From: an uncultured Christensenella sp.
GTDB taxonomy: Bacteria; Bacillota; Clostridia; Christensenellales; UBA3700
Direction of reading: 5' to 3'
NCBI GenBank assembly: GCA_949290515.1
Contig: CASERZ010000012.1
Coordinates: 16,138 to 80,137 of the forward strand
Length of the DNA: 64,000 nt
Below, piece after piece: positions 42,959-52,607 of the stretch. The position numbers and the translations under genes are program-made. The notes below the pieces were generated by a model. It made no database searches. It was not told where the DNA came from and saw only the letters and a program-made list of their open reading frames with translations. Positions within the stretch are counted from its first letter, which is position 1. Each line of letters begins with the position of its first letter.

Positions 42959-44070
42959 AAGACAGAAATTGGTTGGAAGTCGACGTCGGGGCGGTCAGAA
43001 GCAATATTCGTCTTGCAAGGAGTTGTATCGGTGATAAAAAACTTATCGGCATAGTCAAAGCTGACTGCTACGGGCTGGGTGCAAAGCTTGCGTTGTATTT
43101 GGAGGATGTGCTCGACTTTTTCGGAGTAGCTACTCTTGATGAGGCGTTGTACTTAAGGCGCGTAGGGATTTGCAAGGATATACTGGTGTTAGGGGGCGTG
43201 AAAATTGAAAAAGCTAATATAAATAAGGCAATTAAGAATAACGTAACTCTGTCGTTGTCCGATTGCGAAAGCGCGAGTAATTGCGACGCTTTGGCAAGAG
43301 AAATAAAAGAGAGATTGAAAGTGCATCTTGCAGTTGACAGCGGTATGTCGAGATGGGGCTTTTTGCCTGAAAAAGATGATATTGAAAAAGTCTTTTCATT
43401 AGAAAATCTCGATATAGAGGGGGTGTATTCTCATCTCGTGAAAGCCGATGAGAAAAATGACGACAAGAGTGCCGCGCAGATAAGAGTTTTTTCTAAGTTG
43501 TGCGAAAGGCTCAAAAAAAATACGGGCTTTGACGGATTAACTCATATACTCAATTCGGCAGGGATATTCAGATACCCCGATGCTTATGGCAATGCTGCGC
43601 GACTGGGCATAGCTATGTACGGATATGCTCCGAGCGAGTATTTTGAAAAGATGGGTCTTGAAGAGTGTGTAAGATGGTATGCGAGGATAATGTCAGTCAG
43701 ACGAGTGAAAAAAGGTACAGGGGTGAGTTACGGTTCGACTTACGTCAGTGAGAAAGATACTACGCTTGCAACCGTTGCGGCAGGATATGCCGACGGTTAT
43801 CCGCGCGTGCTGTCAGGCAGAGCGCAGGTGTTTTTTAATGAAAAAACATATCCTGTGGTAGGAAGAGTATGTATGGACCAGTTTGTCATAAATGCGGGAG
43901 ATGACGATTTGAAAACAGGAGATATCGTCGAGCTCGCGGGTAAAAACATAAGGGTAGCGGAAATTGCAAGAAAATGCGACAGCATAAATTACGAGATATT
44001 GTCGCGCATATCGAAGCGTACTAAAAGATTTTATATAAACGTGCCCGATAAGAATAAAAACACGCATTGA
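42955..44070 (+). CDS. alr: Alanine racemase
   Basis: A 371-residue fold type III PLP enzyme. The catalytic lysine lies in IVKADCYGLGA (near 34; most enzymes read VKANAYGHG), the second catalytic base Tyr in GVSYGSTY (near 261), with AVDSGMSRWGF, HLVKADEKND, ILNSAGIFRYP, RLGIAMYGYAP and GRVCMDQFVIN around it. It converts L- to D-alanine for the cell wall and spore cortex. ATG overlaps the dat stop. The stop codon sits in the loop of the terminator that follows. Confidence 0.92.
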   Translation: MKDRNWLEVDVGAVRSNIRLARSCIGDKKLIGIVKADCYGLGAKLALYLEDVLDFFGVATLDEALYLRRVGICKDILVLGGVKIEKANINKAIKNNVTLSLSDCESASNCDALAREIKERLKVHLAVDSGMSRWGFLPEKDDIEKVFSLENLDIEGVYSHLVKADEKNDDKSAAQIRVFSKLCERLKKNTGFDGLTHILNSAGIFRYPDAYGNAARLGIAMYGYAPSEYFEKMGLEECVRWYARIMSVRRVKKGTGVSYGSTYVSEKDTTLATVAAGYADGYPRVLSGRAQVFFNEKTYPVVGRVCMDQFVINAGDDDLKTGDIVELAGKNIRVAEIARKCDSINYEILSRISKRTKRFYINVPDKNKNTH

Positions 44071-44083
44071 TATGCGTGTTTTT
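44056..44083. terminator. Bidirectional terminator containing the alr stop codon
   Basis: AAAAACACGCAT TGAT ATGCGTGTTTTT. The TGA stop of alr is inside the loop. It separates convergent alr and the HAD gene and has U tracts both ways. Confidence 0.88.
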
Positions 44084-44127
44084 AATATAATCGTAATCGG
44101 TCTTATCTCTTTGAAAATTTGCGCTCT

Positions 44128-44787
44128 TCAGGCGTTTATCAAAGAAGAGAGCAGCTGCTTTAACGAGCTGACGTCTTTTACGATATAATCCGCGCCGTAT
44201 TGTTTCAATTCGTCACCTTGAGCATAACCGTACTCAACGCCTATGCTTTTGACTAAATTTTCTTTTGCGCCGATAATATCGTATTTTCTGTCACCTATCA
44301 TATAAGTGAAATCAAGGTCGCTGTTTTTTATACCTAGTTTCTTAATGCACTCTTTTACGACTTGACTTTTTTCTATTCTCTCACCGTTGAGTTCGCTTCC
44401 TACCAGTACGTCAAAGTATTTATTAAGGTCGAATTTGTCAAGAATTCTTTGAGAGAAGCAAGTAGGTTTGGAAGTGGCTACAGCAAGCTTTGCGCCGCTG
44501 TCTTTGAGAAAAGAAAGTAGATGAGGAATACCTTCGTAGACCTTGTTTTCAAAAAGACCTACCGAGGAAAATCTCTCGCGGTAAATCTTAACTGCTTGAA
44601 GAGCCTCTTTATCCGACATACCGCAAAAATTGACAAAAGAATAAGTGAGCGGCGGTCCTATAAATTTTTTGTAGTCTTCGTGCAAGGGGAAATTCATTCC
44701 TTTAAGCGCATAAGATATACATTTTGATATGCCTTCGTACGGGTCCGTCAGTGTGCCGTCGAGGTCAAAAAGAATATAAGTGGTCAT
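44128..44787 (-). CDS. HAD-superfamily phosphatase, phosphoglycolate phosphatase-like
   Basis: A 219-residue HAD subfamily IA hydrolase. Motif I is FDLDGTLTD (nucleophile and acid/base Asp), motif II AVATSKP, motif III the Lys after ELNGERIEKSQVV, motif IV MIGDRKYDIIGA. A four-helix cap (about 15-80) lies between motifs I and II. Closest in type to Gph/PpaX-like enzymes that dephosphorylate small phosphoesters or 5'-nucleotides; substrate uncertain. There is no Shine-Dalgarno and the promoter at 44797-44826 puts the transcript start about three bases before the ATG. Confidence 0.9.
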   Translation of the reverse strand: MTTYILFDLDGTLTDPYEGISKCISYALKGMNFPLHEDYKKFIGPPLTYSFVNFCGMSDKEALQAVKIYRERFSSVGLFENKVYEGIPHLLSFLKDSGAKLAVATSKPTCFSQRILDKFDLNKYFDVLVGSELNGERIEKSQVVKECIKKLGIKNSDLDFTYMIGDRKYDIIGAKENLVKSIGVEYGYAQGDELKQYGADYIVKDVSSLKQLLSSLINA

Positions 44788-44796
44788 AGCTTATAT

Positions 44797-44826
44797 ATTG
44801 TATCGCACGTGAGGTTTGAATGTCAA
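44797..44826 (-). promoter_or_regulatory. Promoter giving a near-leaderless HAD mRNA
   Basis: TTGACA, 18-base spacer, TACAAT on the minus strand; predicted start 44790, ATG at 44787. Confidence 0.72.
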
Positions 44827-44859
44827 AGGGTTTGGGAAAGAGTTTTGTAGGAGAGTTTC

Positions 44860-44888
44860 TTGACATAGCTTGCGCTTGAGTATATAAT
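44860..44888 (+). promoter_or_regulatory. Consensus sigma-A promoter
   Basis: TTGACA, 17-base spacer, TATAAT, perfect consensus, divergent from the HAD promoter. Confidence 0.88.
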
Positions 44889-44910
44889 GATTAGGTAAAG
44901 AGAGGAATTT

Positions 44911-45417
44911 ATGCGTCTAGACAAAAAACAGAAAATCGCCGTAATATTCTCAGTAGTCTTTTTTATAGTTTGGATAGTCACGCTTGCTTTGCTGACTAAA
45001 AAAGATTACAAGGGGAGTCTTACAAACGCTACTTTTACGGCAATGGTAGGATGTGCGGCAGCTATAATATTTTACGTTTTGATTCTGGCGGATAAAGCAC
45101 AGGTAAACGCAAAGCTCAGCGAAAAAGATATGCTCAAAATAAAGTCTTGCGTAATCAGTGCTTATATCGCAGTGCTTTACGTGGTGATAGCGGGATTTTT
45201 TATGATGAGCGTTGCTTCGCTTTTTACAGCATACGACATAAAAGAAGTGCGCAAGTTTAACTGGGTAGGTGCAACGGTACTGATTACGATGCTGATGCTC
45301 ACGGTATGCGTGCTTACCTCCTATTTCAAAGTGCGCGGAGTGGAGAGAAGACTTTCTTTGCAGGAGCATAACGACAGTTTGACTGACGAGAGTAAATCGG
45401 ACGTCAAAGCCGATTAA
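44911..45417 (+). CDS. Small integral membrane protein of unknown function
   Basis: A 168-residue protein with a basic N-terminus and four hydrophobic segments (about 9-28, 40-60, 76-98, 117-138) ending in a charged cytoplasmic tail (EHNDSLTDESKSD). AGAGAGG precedes the ATG. A perfect-consensus promoter suggests steady expression. I recognise no family or motif. Confidence 0.75.
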   Translation: MRLDKKQKIAVIFSVVFFIVWIVTLALLTKKDYKGSLTNATFTAMVGCAAAIIFYVLILADKAQVNAKLSEKDMLKIKSCVISAYIAVLYVVIAGFFMMSVASLFTAYDIKEVRKFNWVGATVLITMLMLTVCVLTSYFKVRGVERRLSLQEHNDSLTDESKSDVKAD

Positions 45418-45471
45418 GCTTAATATTTGATATATAAGGGCTGATACAATCTCCGCTCTTTTTTTACGGCA

Positions 45472-45500
45472 AGCTCGCGTGTAGCTTACGCGGCTTTTTT
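45472..45500 (+). terminator. Intrinsic terminator
   Basis: AGCTCGCGT / ACGCGGCT stem (one G-U) with GTAGCTT loop and T6. Confidence 0.75.
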
Positions 45501-45526
45501 ATGCAATGTATTGTAGTATTTGTAAT

Positions 45527-45553
45527 TAAAAAAGCGGTCCGAAGACCGCTTTT
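45527..45553 (-). terminator. Intrinsic terminator of gdhA
   Basis: AAAAGCGGTC / GACCGCTTTT with CGAA loop; on the minus strand the T run continues as TTTTTTAATTAC. Confidence 0.88.
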
Positions 45554-45579
45554 GATTATTTTAAATTGATTGAATCGTA

Positions 45580-46984
<1,405 letters not shown>

Positions 46985-47332
46985 CAAAATCAAGCAAATT
47001 TGTTAATAAATATTTATTTTTTCTACATATGTCAATTAAAAGCGTGTTTTGAAGTAAAAATATCGGTATTTTTACTATATGACGAGCGTTATTTAAGACA
47101 AAAAACGGCGAAAATCAATTTTTAAACAGCTAAATATATGTATTTTGCAAGTATTGAGTCAACGCTGATGCGATAATTATGGGCAAAGAGTAGCTCGGTA
47201 TAGGATTAATGTTATCATTTTGTTTTATTGTAACTGAATAATTTTTATTTTCGCTGGGGGCAGAAGCTTGATATGCGGTTGCTTTGCGCGCACGCAACGC
47301 GCAAAAAAATATTAAAAATATATAAATATATA

Positions 47333-47362
47333 TTGATTTATTGAATATCTTTATAGTATAAT
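47333..47362 (+). promoter_or_regulatory. Sigma-A promoter
   Basis: TTGATT, 18-base spacer, TATAAT; Shine-Dalgarno AGGAG follows before ATG 47413. Confidence 0.68.
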
Positions 47363-47412
47363 AAATTTATTAAATTACCTTTAAGGTAGAAAATTATGTA
47401 GGAGATGGAAAA

Positions 47413-48759
47413 ATGCAAGAGACTAATGAAGTTAAAGACGACGTTACTCTCGAAGAGAGAGTAGCTGAAAATCTCAAAGACGAACAAGTCGCAGCCGAAG
47501 AAGTTCAACCCGCTCAGGATGGTGAGGCGGTAACTACCGAATCGCAGCCTCAGAAAAAGAACGGACTCAAGAATTTCATTCAGCTTGTGCTCTTTATTCT
47601 TTTGAGTATGGCAGGTTTTATCGTTCAGATGATTATCGAGCAAGTAGGCGAAAAGCTTCCTCCGATTATCAATCTTAATGAGCAGACTTTCAATTTGTTT
47701 GGTCTTCCTCAACCTGTAGGTTCGTTTATTATCACTATGATTGCAGTATTTATCTGCAAACTTATCAACTTTATTCTGCACAGAAAAGTTTTGTTCAAGG
47801 CTAGAGCCAACCTCGCTTTCAGTATAGCAATGTACCTTATCTTCAGTATTGTACTCTGGATAGGTTCGGCTGCAGTAAAAGCTCCCGTAAAGAATGCGCT
47901 TTTGGCAAACGAGTGGTGGGCAGCGCACGATCCCGACGGCGGTTGGGCAGTGCTTATAGCCGTTATGGTATATTCTACCGCTGACCTTATCATAATGTTC
48001 TTTGCCGAGAAGTTCCTCATTATGAATGACAAGCTGTTCAAAAAGGGAAAGGAACAAGTTGCTGAGGGCGATGGCGTAGCTGTAGAAGGCGCAAGCGAAG
48101 CAGACGCTGTTTCCGAAGAGCAAGCAGTTGCAGTAGCAGCTGATATAGCAGTTGACGAGACGCAAGAGGTCAAGGAACCCGAAGTGCAAGTCGATGCGCA
48201 ACCTGTTGAGACCGCAGATGAGGAAATCGTAATCCTTTCGCAAAACGAAGATATCGCAACGGAAGAAGAAACTCAACAAGTAAAGACTGAAGAAGTAGTC
48301 AATGAATCTGAAAGCGTTGCTCCCGTGCTTTCTCTCGAAGAGGCTGCCGAAGCTGTTCAAGAGGAAGTAATCAAAGAAGAACTTAAGAAAGAAGAAGCTA
48401 AGCCCGCAGCTAAGAAGCCTGCCGCTTCCAAGACTTCAACCGCTAAGAAGAGCACTTCTACCGCTACTAAGAAAACTGCTTCGACTAAGGCGGCAAGCAC
48501 AGGCAAAACCGCAACAGCTAAGAAGATTGCGACTGCAAAGTCCGCAAGCGTGAAGACCACTTCTGCTAAATCTGCTACCGTAAAAGCTACGGCTACTAAA
48601 GCTCCCGCTTCCACGGCAAAGAAGACGACTTCCGCAAAGTCTGCAAGCGCAAGCAAGAGCTCGACGGCAAAGAAGACTACGGCTACTAAGTCATCGACCG
48701 CCAAGAAGACTACGGCAGCTAAAAAGACCACTGCCGCAAAGGAAGAAAAGCAAGATTGA
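47413..48759 (+). CDS. Membrane protein with histone H1-like Lys/Ala/Ser/Thr tail
   Basis: A 448-residue protein in three parts. An acidic N-terminus (1-50) precedes a four-helix membrane domain (about 54-78, 99-120, 131-155, 178-203). Then comes an acidic, Val/Glu-rich linker (about 215-340), and finally about 110 residues made almost only of Lys, Ala, Ser and Thr in KK-centred repeats (AAKKPAASKTSTAKKST and similar) ending EEKQD. Such tails are typical of bacterial H1-like proteins that bind DNA, RNA or polyphosphate; coupling one to a membrane domain is odd. With an acidic linker it could fold back on itself. No known family for the membrane part. Confidence 0.8.
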   Translation: MQETNEVKDDVTLEERVAENLKDEQVAAEEVQPAQDGEAVTTESQPQKKNGLKNFIQLVLFILLSMAGFIVQMIIEQVGEKLPPIINLNEQTFNLFGLPQPVGSFIITMIAVFICKLINFILHRKVLFKARANLAFSIAMYLIFSIVLWIGSAAVKAPVKNALLANEWWAAHDPDGGWAVLIAVMVYSTADLIIMFFAEKFLIMNDKLFKKGKEQVAEGDGVAVEGASEADAVSEEQAVAVAADIAVDETQEVKEPEVQVDAQPVETADEEIVILSQNEDIATEEETQQVKTEEVVNESESVAPVLSLEEAAEAVQEEVIKEELKKEEAKPAAKKPAASKTSTAKKSTSTATKKTASTKAASTGKTATAKKIATAKSASVKTTSAKSATVKATATKAPASTAKKTTSAKSASASKSSTAKKTTATKSSTAKKTTAAKKTTAAKEEKQD

Positions 48760-48780
48760 CATAAAGGTCAAAATAGTTAA

Positions 48781-48809
48781 AACGCACGTCGCGCGACGTG
48801 CGTTTTTTT
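48781..48809 (+). terminator. Intrinsic terminator
   Basis: AACGCACGTC GCGC GACGTGCGTT then T's. The stretch 48810-49038 shows nothing recognisable. Confidence 0.93.
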
Positions 48810-49035
48810 ATGTGACTTTCGGTTAATATGATAGCGTCTTTCAAATAAATAATTGAAGCGTGAACGGCTTTTAACCGCACACTTTTCAGCTTGTGAGTAA
48901 AAGGGGAATCAAGAAGAGAAATGTTAGAGAAATATAAATATAGTATTGCGTATTAATGTTTTTCAATCAGCCTGCTTCAAGAGTTTTATCTAATTATCTA
49001 TAGCGATAATTCAACCACAGTATTATATCGAGATA

Positions 49036-49066
49036 TTAAAAAAGCGCGCCTTTAAAGGCGCGCTTG
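49036..49066 (-). terminator. Intrinsic terminator of the GH3 gene
   Basis: Perfect palindrome AAGCGCGCCTTT / AAAGGCGCGCTT; T run on the minus strand. Confidence 0.9.
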
Positions 49067-49084
49067 AGTGATTTTATTCAATTA

Positions 49085-51583
49085 TTATTTGCCGGCTTTT
49101 TTAGCTGCTTTTTCTTTTTCTTTAGCGGCTTTCTTGGCTGCTTTTTTAGCAGCTTTTTCTTCTTTGTCTCCGCCGATATTCTTTATTACCATATTTACGC
49201 CCTTAAAGAATTTGCCGTTCATTATGGTAATTACGCCGTCAACCATCTTCATATTGAACATACCCTGAGAAGAGAATGCCAAAGCTCTAAGGGGCGAGGT
49301 CTTCATAACTTCGTATATCATAAGGTAGTTAGGGTCGTTTTTATCGGCTTTCATACTTGCGCGGATAGCAAATTTAGCAATTTTAAGCGCAAATCTGGCA
49401 AGTCCGCTTGTGTGAGACATATCTTCGAAAGAATCGTCTTTTGTGAATGAGCCTTTCTTTGCTATTCTGTAATCTTCCTTTATCTTAAGTCCGGACATTG
49501 CTACGAATTCTTCTCTGGTGATTATTTCCTTTGAAGGATTTGCGTACCAACTGTTTTCGTCTATGGGCTTAGCTGTGATATCGTCTTTGGACGTTACGTA
49601 TACGCTTGCGGAAAGTCTGATATCTCTGGATGACGCGCCGACCATAATTTTGAATTCGCCGCTTTCGACCTGCCAGTCGTGAGCATCTACGCTGTAGAAA
49701 GCAAAGCTGCGCTTGTCAAGCTTAATGCTGACGGTCTTTTTCTCGCCGGGCTTGAGAGCGACTTTTTCAAAGCCTTTAAGCTGTTGAGCGGGAGTATATA
49801 CCGTAGATTTTACGTCATTTACGTACAATTGAACAATCTCTTTGCCTTCTACGTCGCCGGTATTGATTACGTCTACGCTGACGGTAAGAGTGTCGGTGTC
49901 TTTTATCTCACTCGAAGAGAGCTTAAGATTAGAGTATTCGAAAGTAGTATAGGACAGTCCGTATCCGAACGGGAAGAGTACAGGGACGTTGGCGGTATTG
50001 AAATATCTGTAACCTACATACAGTCCCTCTCTGTATTCCGAGCTGAATCTGCTTCCGGGGAAGTTCTGGCTGGAAGGAATATCGTCGAGTGAAAGTGCGA
50101 AAGTTTCAGCGAGTTTACCAGAAGGATTCTTTTTGCCGAGCAACAAATCTACGCACGCGTCTGCACCTGCCTGGCCGCCGAGGTACATACAGAGTACGCT
50201 CTTTACCTTGTCAATCCAGGGCATAGTTACGCTCGCGCCCATAGTGAGGACTACGTTGATATTGTTGTTAACATTGGAAAGCTCCTCGATAAGCAGGTTG
50301 TGGCTTTCGGGAAGGTTGATATGCTTTCTGTCAAAGCCCTCTGCTTCGTAAGAGCCGGGAAGGCCTGAAACTACTATGACGGTGTCGAAATTCTTGGCAA
50401 GTTCGACAGCTGCTTTTCTGAGTTTGAGATTTTTCTTGGGCTTTTCGTCGTCGAGGTCGTAGCCGCTTGTAAATTCGTATTCTACGCCTGCTTCCTTAAG
50501 GCTTTCTGCTACTGTTGATATCTTAGTGCAGTTGATGAACGAAGAGCCTGCTCCCTGGAATCTGGGTACGACTGCCAGTTCGCCGACAAGCAGTACTTTT
50601 CCCGCTTTGAGAGGCAGAGCATTGTCTTGGTTTTTAAGAAGCACGGCACATTCAGATGCGATATCTTTAGCAATCTGATAATGTTCTTCTTTGCTGTATG
50701 TCGCATCGGAAGGATTTTCTGCCGTAGGCATAGTAACTTGCAAAATTCTGTCAACCGTCTCGTCGACTGTTTTTTCGTCGAGCGAGCCGTCTTTGACTGC
50801 TTCTACGATGAGCTTATCGTTCATACCGCCGCTAGAAGGCATTTCAAGGTCGTGACCTGCTTTTATACCTTTTACTCTTTCGTTGGTTGCGCCCCAGTCG
50901 CTTACGACGATACCTTTGAATCCCCACTCGTCTCTCAAGACTTTGTTGAGTATGAATTCGTTTTCTGTAGCGTAAGTGTCATTGATAAGATTGTAGGACG
51001 CCATAATAGTGCGGGGTTGAGAAAGTTTGACGGCTATCTCGAAAGGCAAAAGATAAATCTCTCTGAGTGTACGCTCGTCAACTGCCGCATTTATAGACAT
51101 ACGGTAAGTTTCCTGATTGTTTGCGCAGTAGTGTTTGATTGAAGTTCCGACGTTTTTGCTTTGTACGCCGTTAATGAAAGAAGCCGAAAGCATACCTGCG
51201 AGATAGGGGTCTTCGGAGAAGTATTCGAAGTTTCTGCCGCACAAGGGGCTGCGCTTGATATTCGTACCGGGACCGAGAACTATCGAGATGCGTTCGGCTA
51301 CGGCTTCTTCGCCTATTGTTTCACCGAGTTTGTAGAGCAAATCTTTGTCCCACGAACAAGCGGTAGCCGCCGCGGTAGGAAAACAAATAGCGTCAATGGA
51401 CTGGTCAACGTTGGTCGAAACGCCGCTTTCGTCTTGTTTGCGCAGACCGTGAGGTCCGTCGCACATCATAAAAGAGGGGATACCCAGTCTTTCGACGGGT
51501 TTGGTATGCCACATATCTTTTCCGGAACAAAGTCCGGCCTTTTCTTCCAAAGACATCTGGCCGATTAAATCTTTGAATTTCAT
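49085..51583 (-). CDS. Glycoside hydrolase family 3 beta-glucosidase/xylosidase
   Basis: An 832-residue cytoplasmic enzyme (no signal peptide), started at the ATG preceded by GGGAGTG; 19 more upstream codons are open but lack support. GH3 N-domain with SIKHYCANNQE and the nucleophile Asp in VVSDWGATNERV, GH3 C-domain with VLLVGELAVVP and VLTMGASVTMPW, and a fibronectin-III-like domain (GKEIVQLYVNDVKSTV). After it comes an extra region of about 170 residues rich in Met and Lys ending in a KKAAKKAAKEKEKAAKK-type tail, not part of normal GH3 enzymes. It should cleave imported beta-linked oligosaccharides. Substrate cannot be fixed by sequence. Confidence 0.92.
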   Translation of the reverse strand: MKFKDLIGQMSLEEKAGLCSGKDMWHTKPVERLGIPSFMMCDGPHGLRKQDESGVSTNVDQSIDAICFPTAAATACSWDKDLLYKLGETIGEEAVAERISIVLGPGTNIKRSPLCGRNFEYFSEDPYLAGMLSASFINGVQSKNVGTSIKHYCANNQETYRMSINAAVDERTLREIYLLPFEIAVKLSQPRTIMASYNLINDTYATENEFILNKVLRDEWGFKGIVVSDWGATNERVKGIKAGHDLEMPSSGGMNDKLIVEAVKDGSLDEKTVDETVDRILQVTMPTAENPSDATYSKEEHYQIAKDIASECAVLLKNQDNALPLKAGKVLLVGELAVVPRFQGAGSSFINCTKISTVAESLKEAGVEYEFTSGYDLDDEKPKKNLKLRKAAVELAKNFDTVIVVSGLPGSYEAEGFDRKHINLPESHNLLIEELSNVNNNINVVLTMGASVTMPWIDKVKSVLCMYLGGQAGADACVDLLLGKKNPSGKLAETFALSLDDIPSSQNFPGSRFSSEYREGLYVGYRYFNTANVPVLFPFGYGLSYTTFEYSNLKLSSSEIKDTDTLTVSVDVINTGDVEGKEIVQLYVNDVKSTVYTPAQQLKGFEKVALKPGEKKTVSIKLDKRSFAFYSVDAHDWQVESGEFKIMVGASSRDIRLSASVYVTSKDDITAKPIDENSWYANPSKEIITREEFVAMSGLKIKEDYRIAKKGSFTKDDSFEDMSHTSGLARFALKIAKFAIRASMKADKNDPNYLMIYEVMKTSPLRALAFSSQGMFNMKMVDGVITIMNGKFFKGVNMVIKNIGGDKEEKAAKKAAKKAAKEKEKAAKKAGK

Positions 51584-51623
51584 AATTTTCACTCCCATAA
51601 AAATTAAGATATTTAATAAATTT

Positions 51624-51653
51624 ATTATATACCATATCATTTACGCGTGGCAA
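51624..51653 (-). promoter_or_regulatory. Sigma-A promoter of the GH3 gene
   Basis: TTGCCA, 18-base spacer, TATAAT on the minus strand. Confidence 0.65.
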
Positions 51654-51782
51654 TTAAAAATTTAATTTTATTTTTAGTTTTTGCAATATATTTTATAAAA
51701 AATTCGCTAAAAAGAAGCAAAATAGATATATTGAAGCAGGGAATAATCGGAAATAGAGTGCCTTTAAGACAAAACAATACGA

Positions 51783-51808
51783 AAAAAGTCGACAAATGTC
51801 GACTTTTT
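51783..51808. terminator. Intrinsic terminator
   Basis: AAAAAGTCGACA AA TGTCGACTTTTT. It lies 105 bases past the XRE gene on the minus strand and has a T run in both directions. Confidence 0.8.
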
Positions 51809-51912
51809 ATGCAAGGTATCGAGCACGCGCAAAGAATACTGCGGCGCAATAATTTCCGCCGCGTTTGCACATAAAAACTCACTTGGAGCAACGTTTGGAA
51901 GAGACTGCCGTA

Positions 51913-52122
51913 CTATTTTGCTAACGGAGTATGTCCGACCAATTCGTCAATAGAAACTTCCAGCATATCGGCAAGCTTGATAAGTCCTTCGATGCTGGGT
52001 TGGCAAGTACCGTTTTCGTAGTGGGAAATGGTACGCTGCGATACGTTGAGTTTTTCTGCGACAACGGATTGAGATATATGTTTTCCTTTTCTCAATCGTC
52101 TCATATTTGTACAAAAATCCAT
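51913..52122 (-). CDS. XRE-family small DNA-binding regulator
   Basis: A 69-residue protein consisting of one Cro/C1-type helix-turn-helix: NMRRLRKGKHISQSVVAEKL, NVSQRTISHYENG as recognition helix, and LADMLEVSIDELVG. No second domain, so it is a minimal repressor. GAGGGGGGAAT lies before the ATG and the promoter at 52143-52171. Target unknown; the divergent 1065-residue lipoprotein gene is 485 bases away and could be controlled. Confidence 0.9.
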   Translation of the reverse strand: MDFCTNMRRLRKGKHISQSVVAEKLNVSQRTISHYENGTCQPSIEGLIKLADMLEVSIDELVGHTPLAK

Positions 52123-52142
52123 ATTATTCCCCCCTCATCAAT

Positions 52143-52171
52143 AATATACCATAATTGCAGGACAAATTCAA
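52143..52171 (-). promoter_or_regulatory. Extended -10 promoter of the XRE gene
   Basis: TTGAAT, 17-base spacer, TATATT preceded by TGG on the minus strand. The gap 52172-52545 is AT-rich and shows no gene or clear repeat. Confidence 0.65.
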
Positions 52172-52545
52172 TAGGTAATTATAAAAAAATCTCGATAAAA
52201 GGCAAAATTTTGCGAGTAAATAGACAATGAAGGCAAAGTAGTGGATTAATTAAGCGAGTTTTTTTGTATAAAGAAATACAATCTTCATAGAATACGGGTA
52301 GTAAATTTTAAAAAACATATCTATTTTTTGTGAAAATAATAATTAGACGTTATCGCAGAATTACGGTTTTGTCTATATTTTATAATTATGATTCAATCAA
52401 ATAATTGCACGGATTTACTGCCATTCCGGCTTTTATGCGATTTGTTCGGTACGCGTTAGGATGTCGACGCAACTAAGACTTTTCATAATTTGATAAATAA
52501 AAAAGCAATACGCATAATAAATATATATATTTAACGTAAAATGGC

Positions 52546-52574
52546 TTGAAAAGTTCTACCCCATTTGATATAAT
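52546..52574 (+). promoter_or_regulatory. Extended -10 promoter of the Fn3/GLUG lipoprotein gene
   Basis: TTGAAA, 17-base spacer, TATAAT preceded by TGA; AAAGGAG lies before the ATG. Confidence 0.78.
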
Positions 52575-52607
52575 ATATCAGTACATTATGATTGCAAAGG
52601 AGTTTTT

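Noticed and set aside
51647..51874. 75-codon plus-strand frame between the GH3 and XRE genes
   Set aside because: No Shine-Dalgarno, overlaps the GH3 promoter and a terminator hairpin.
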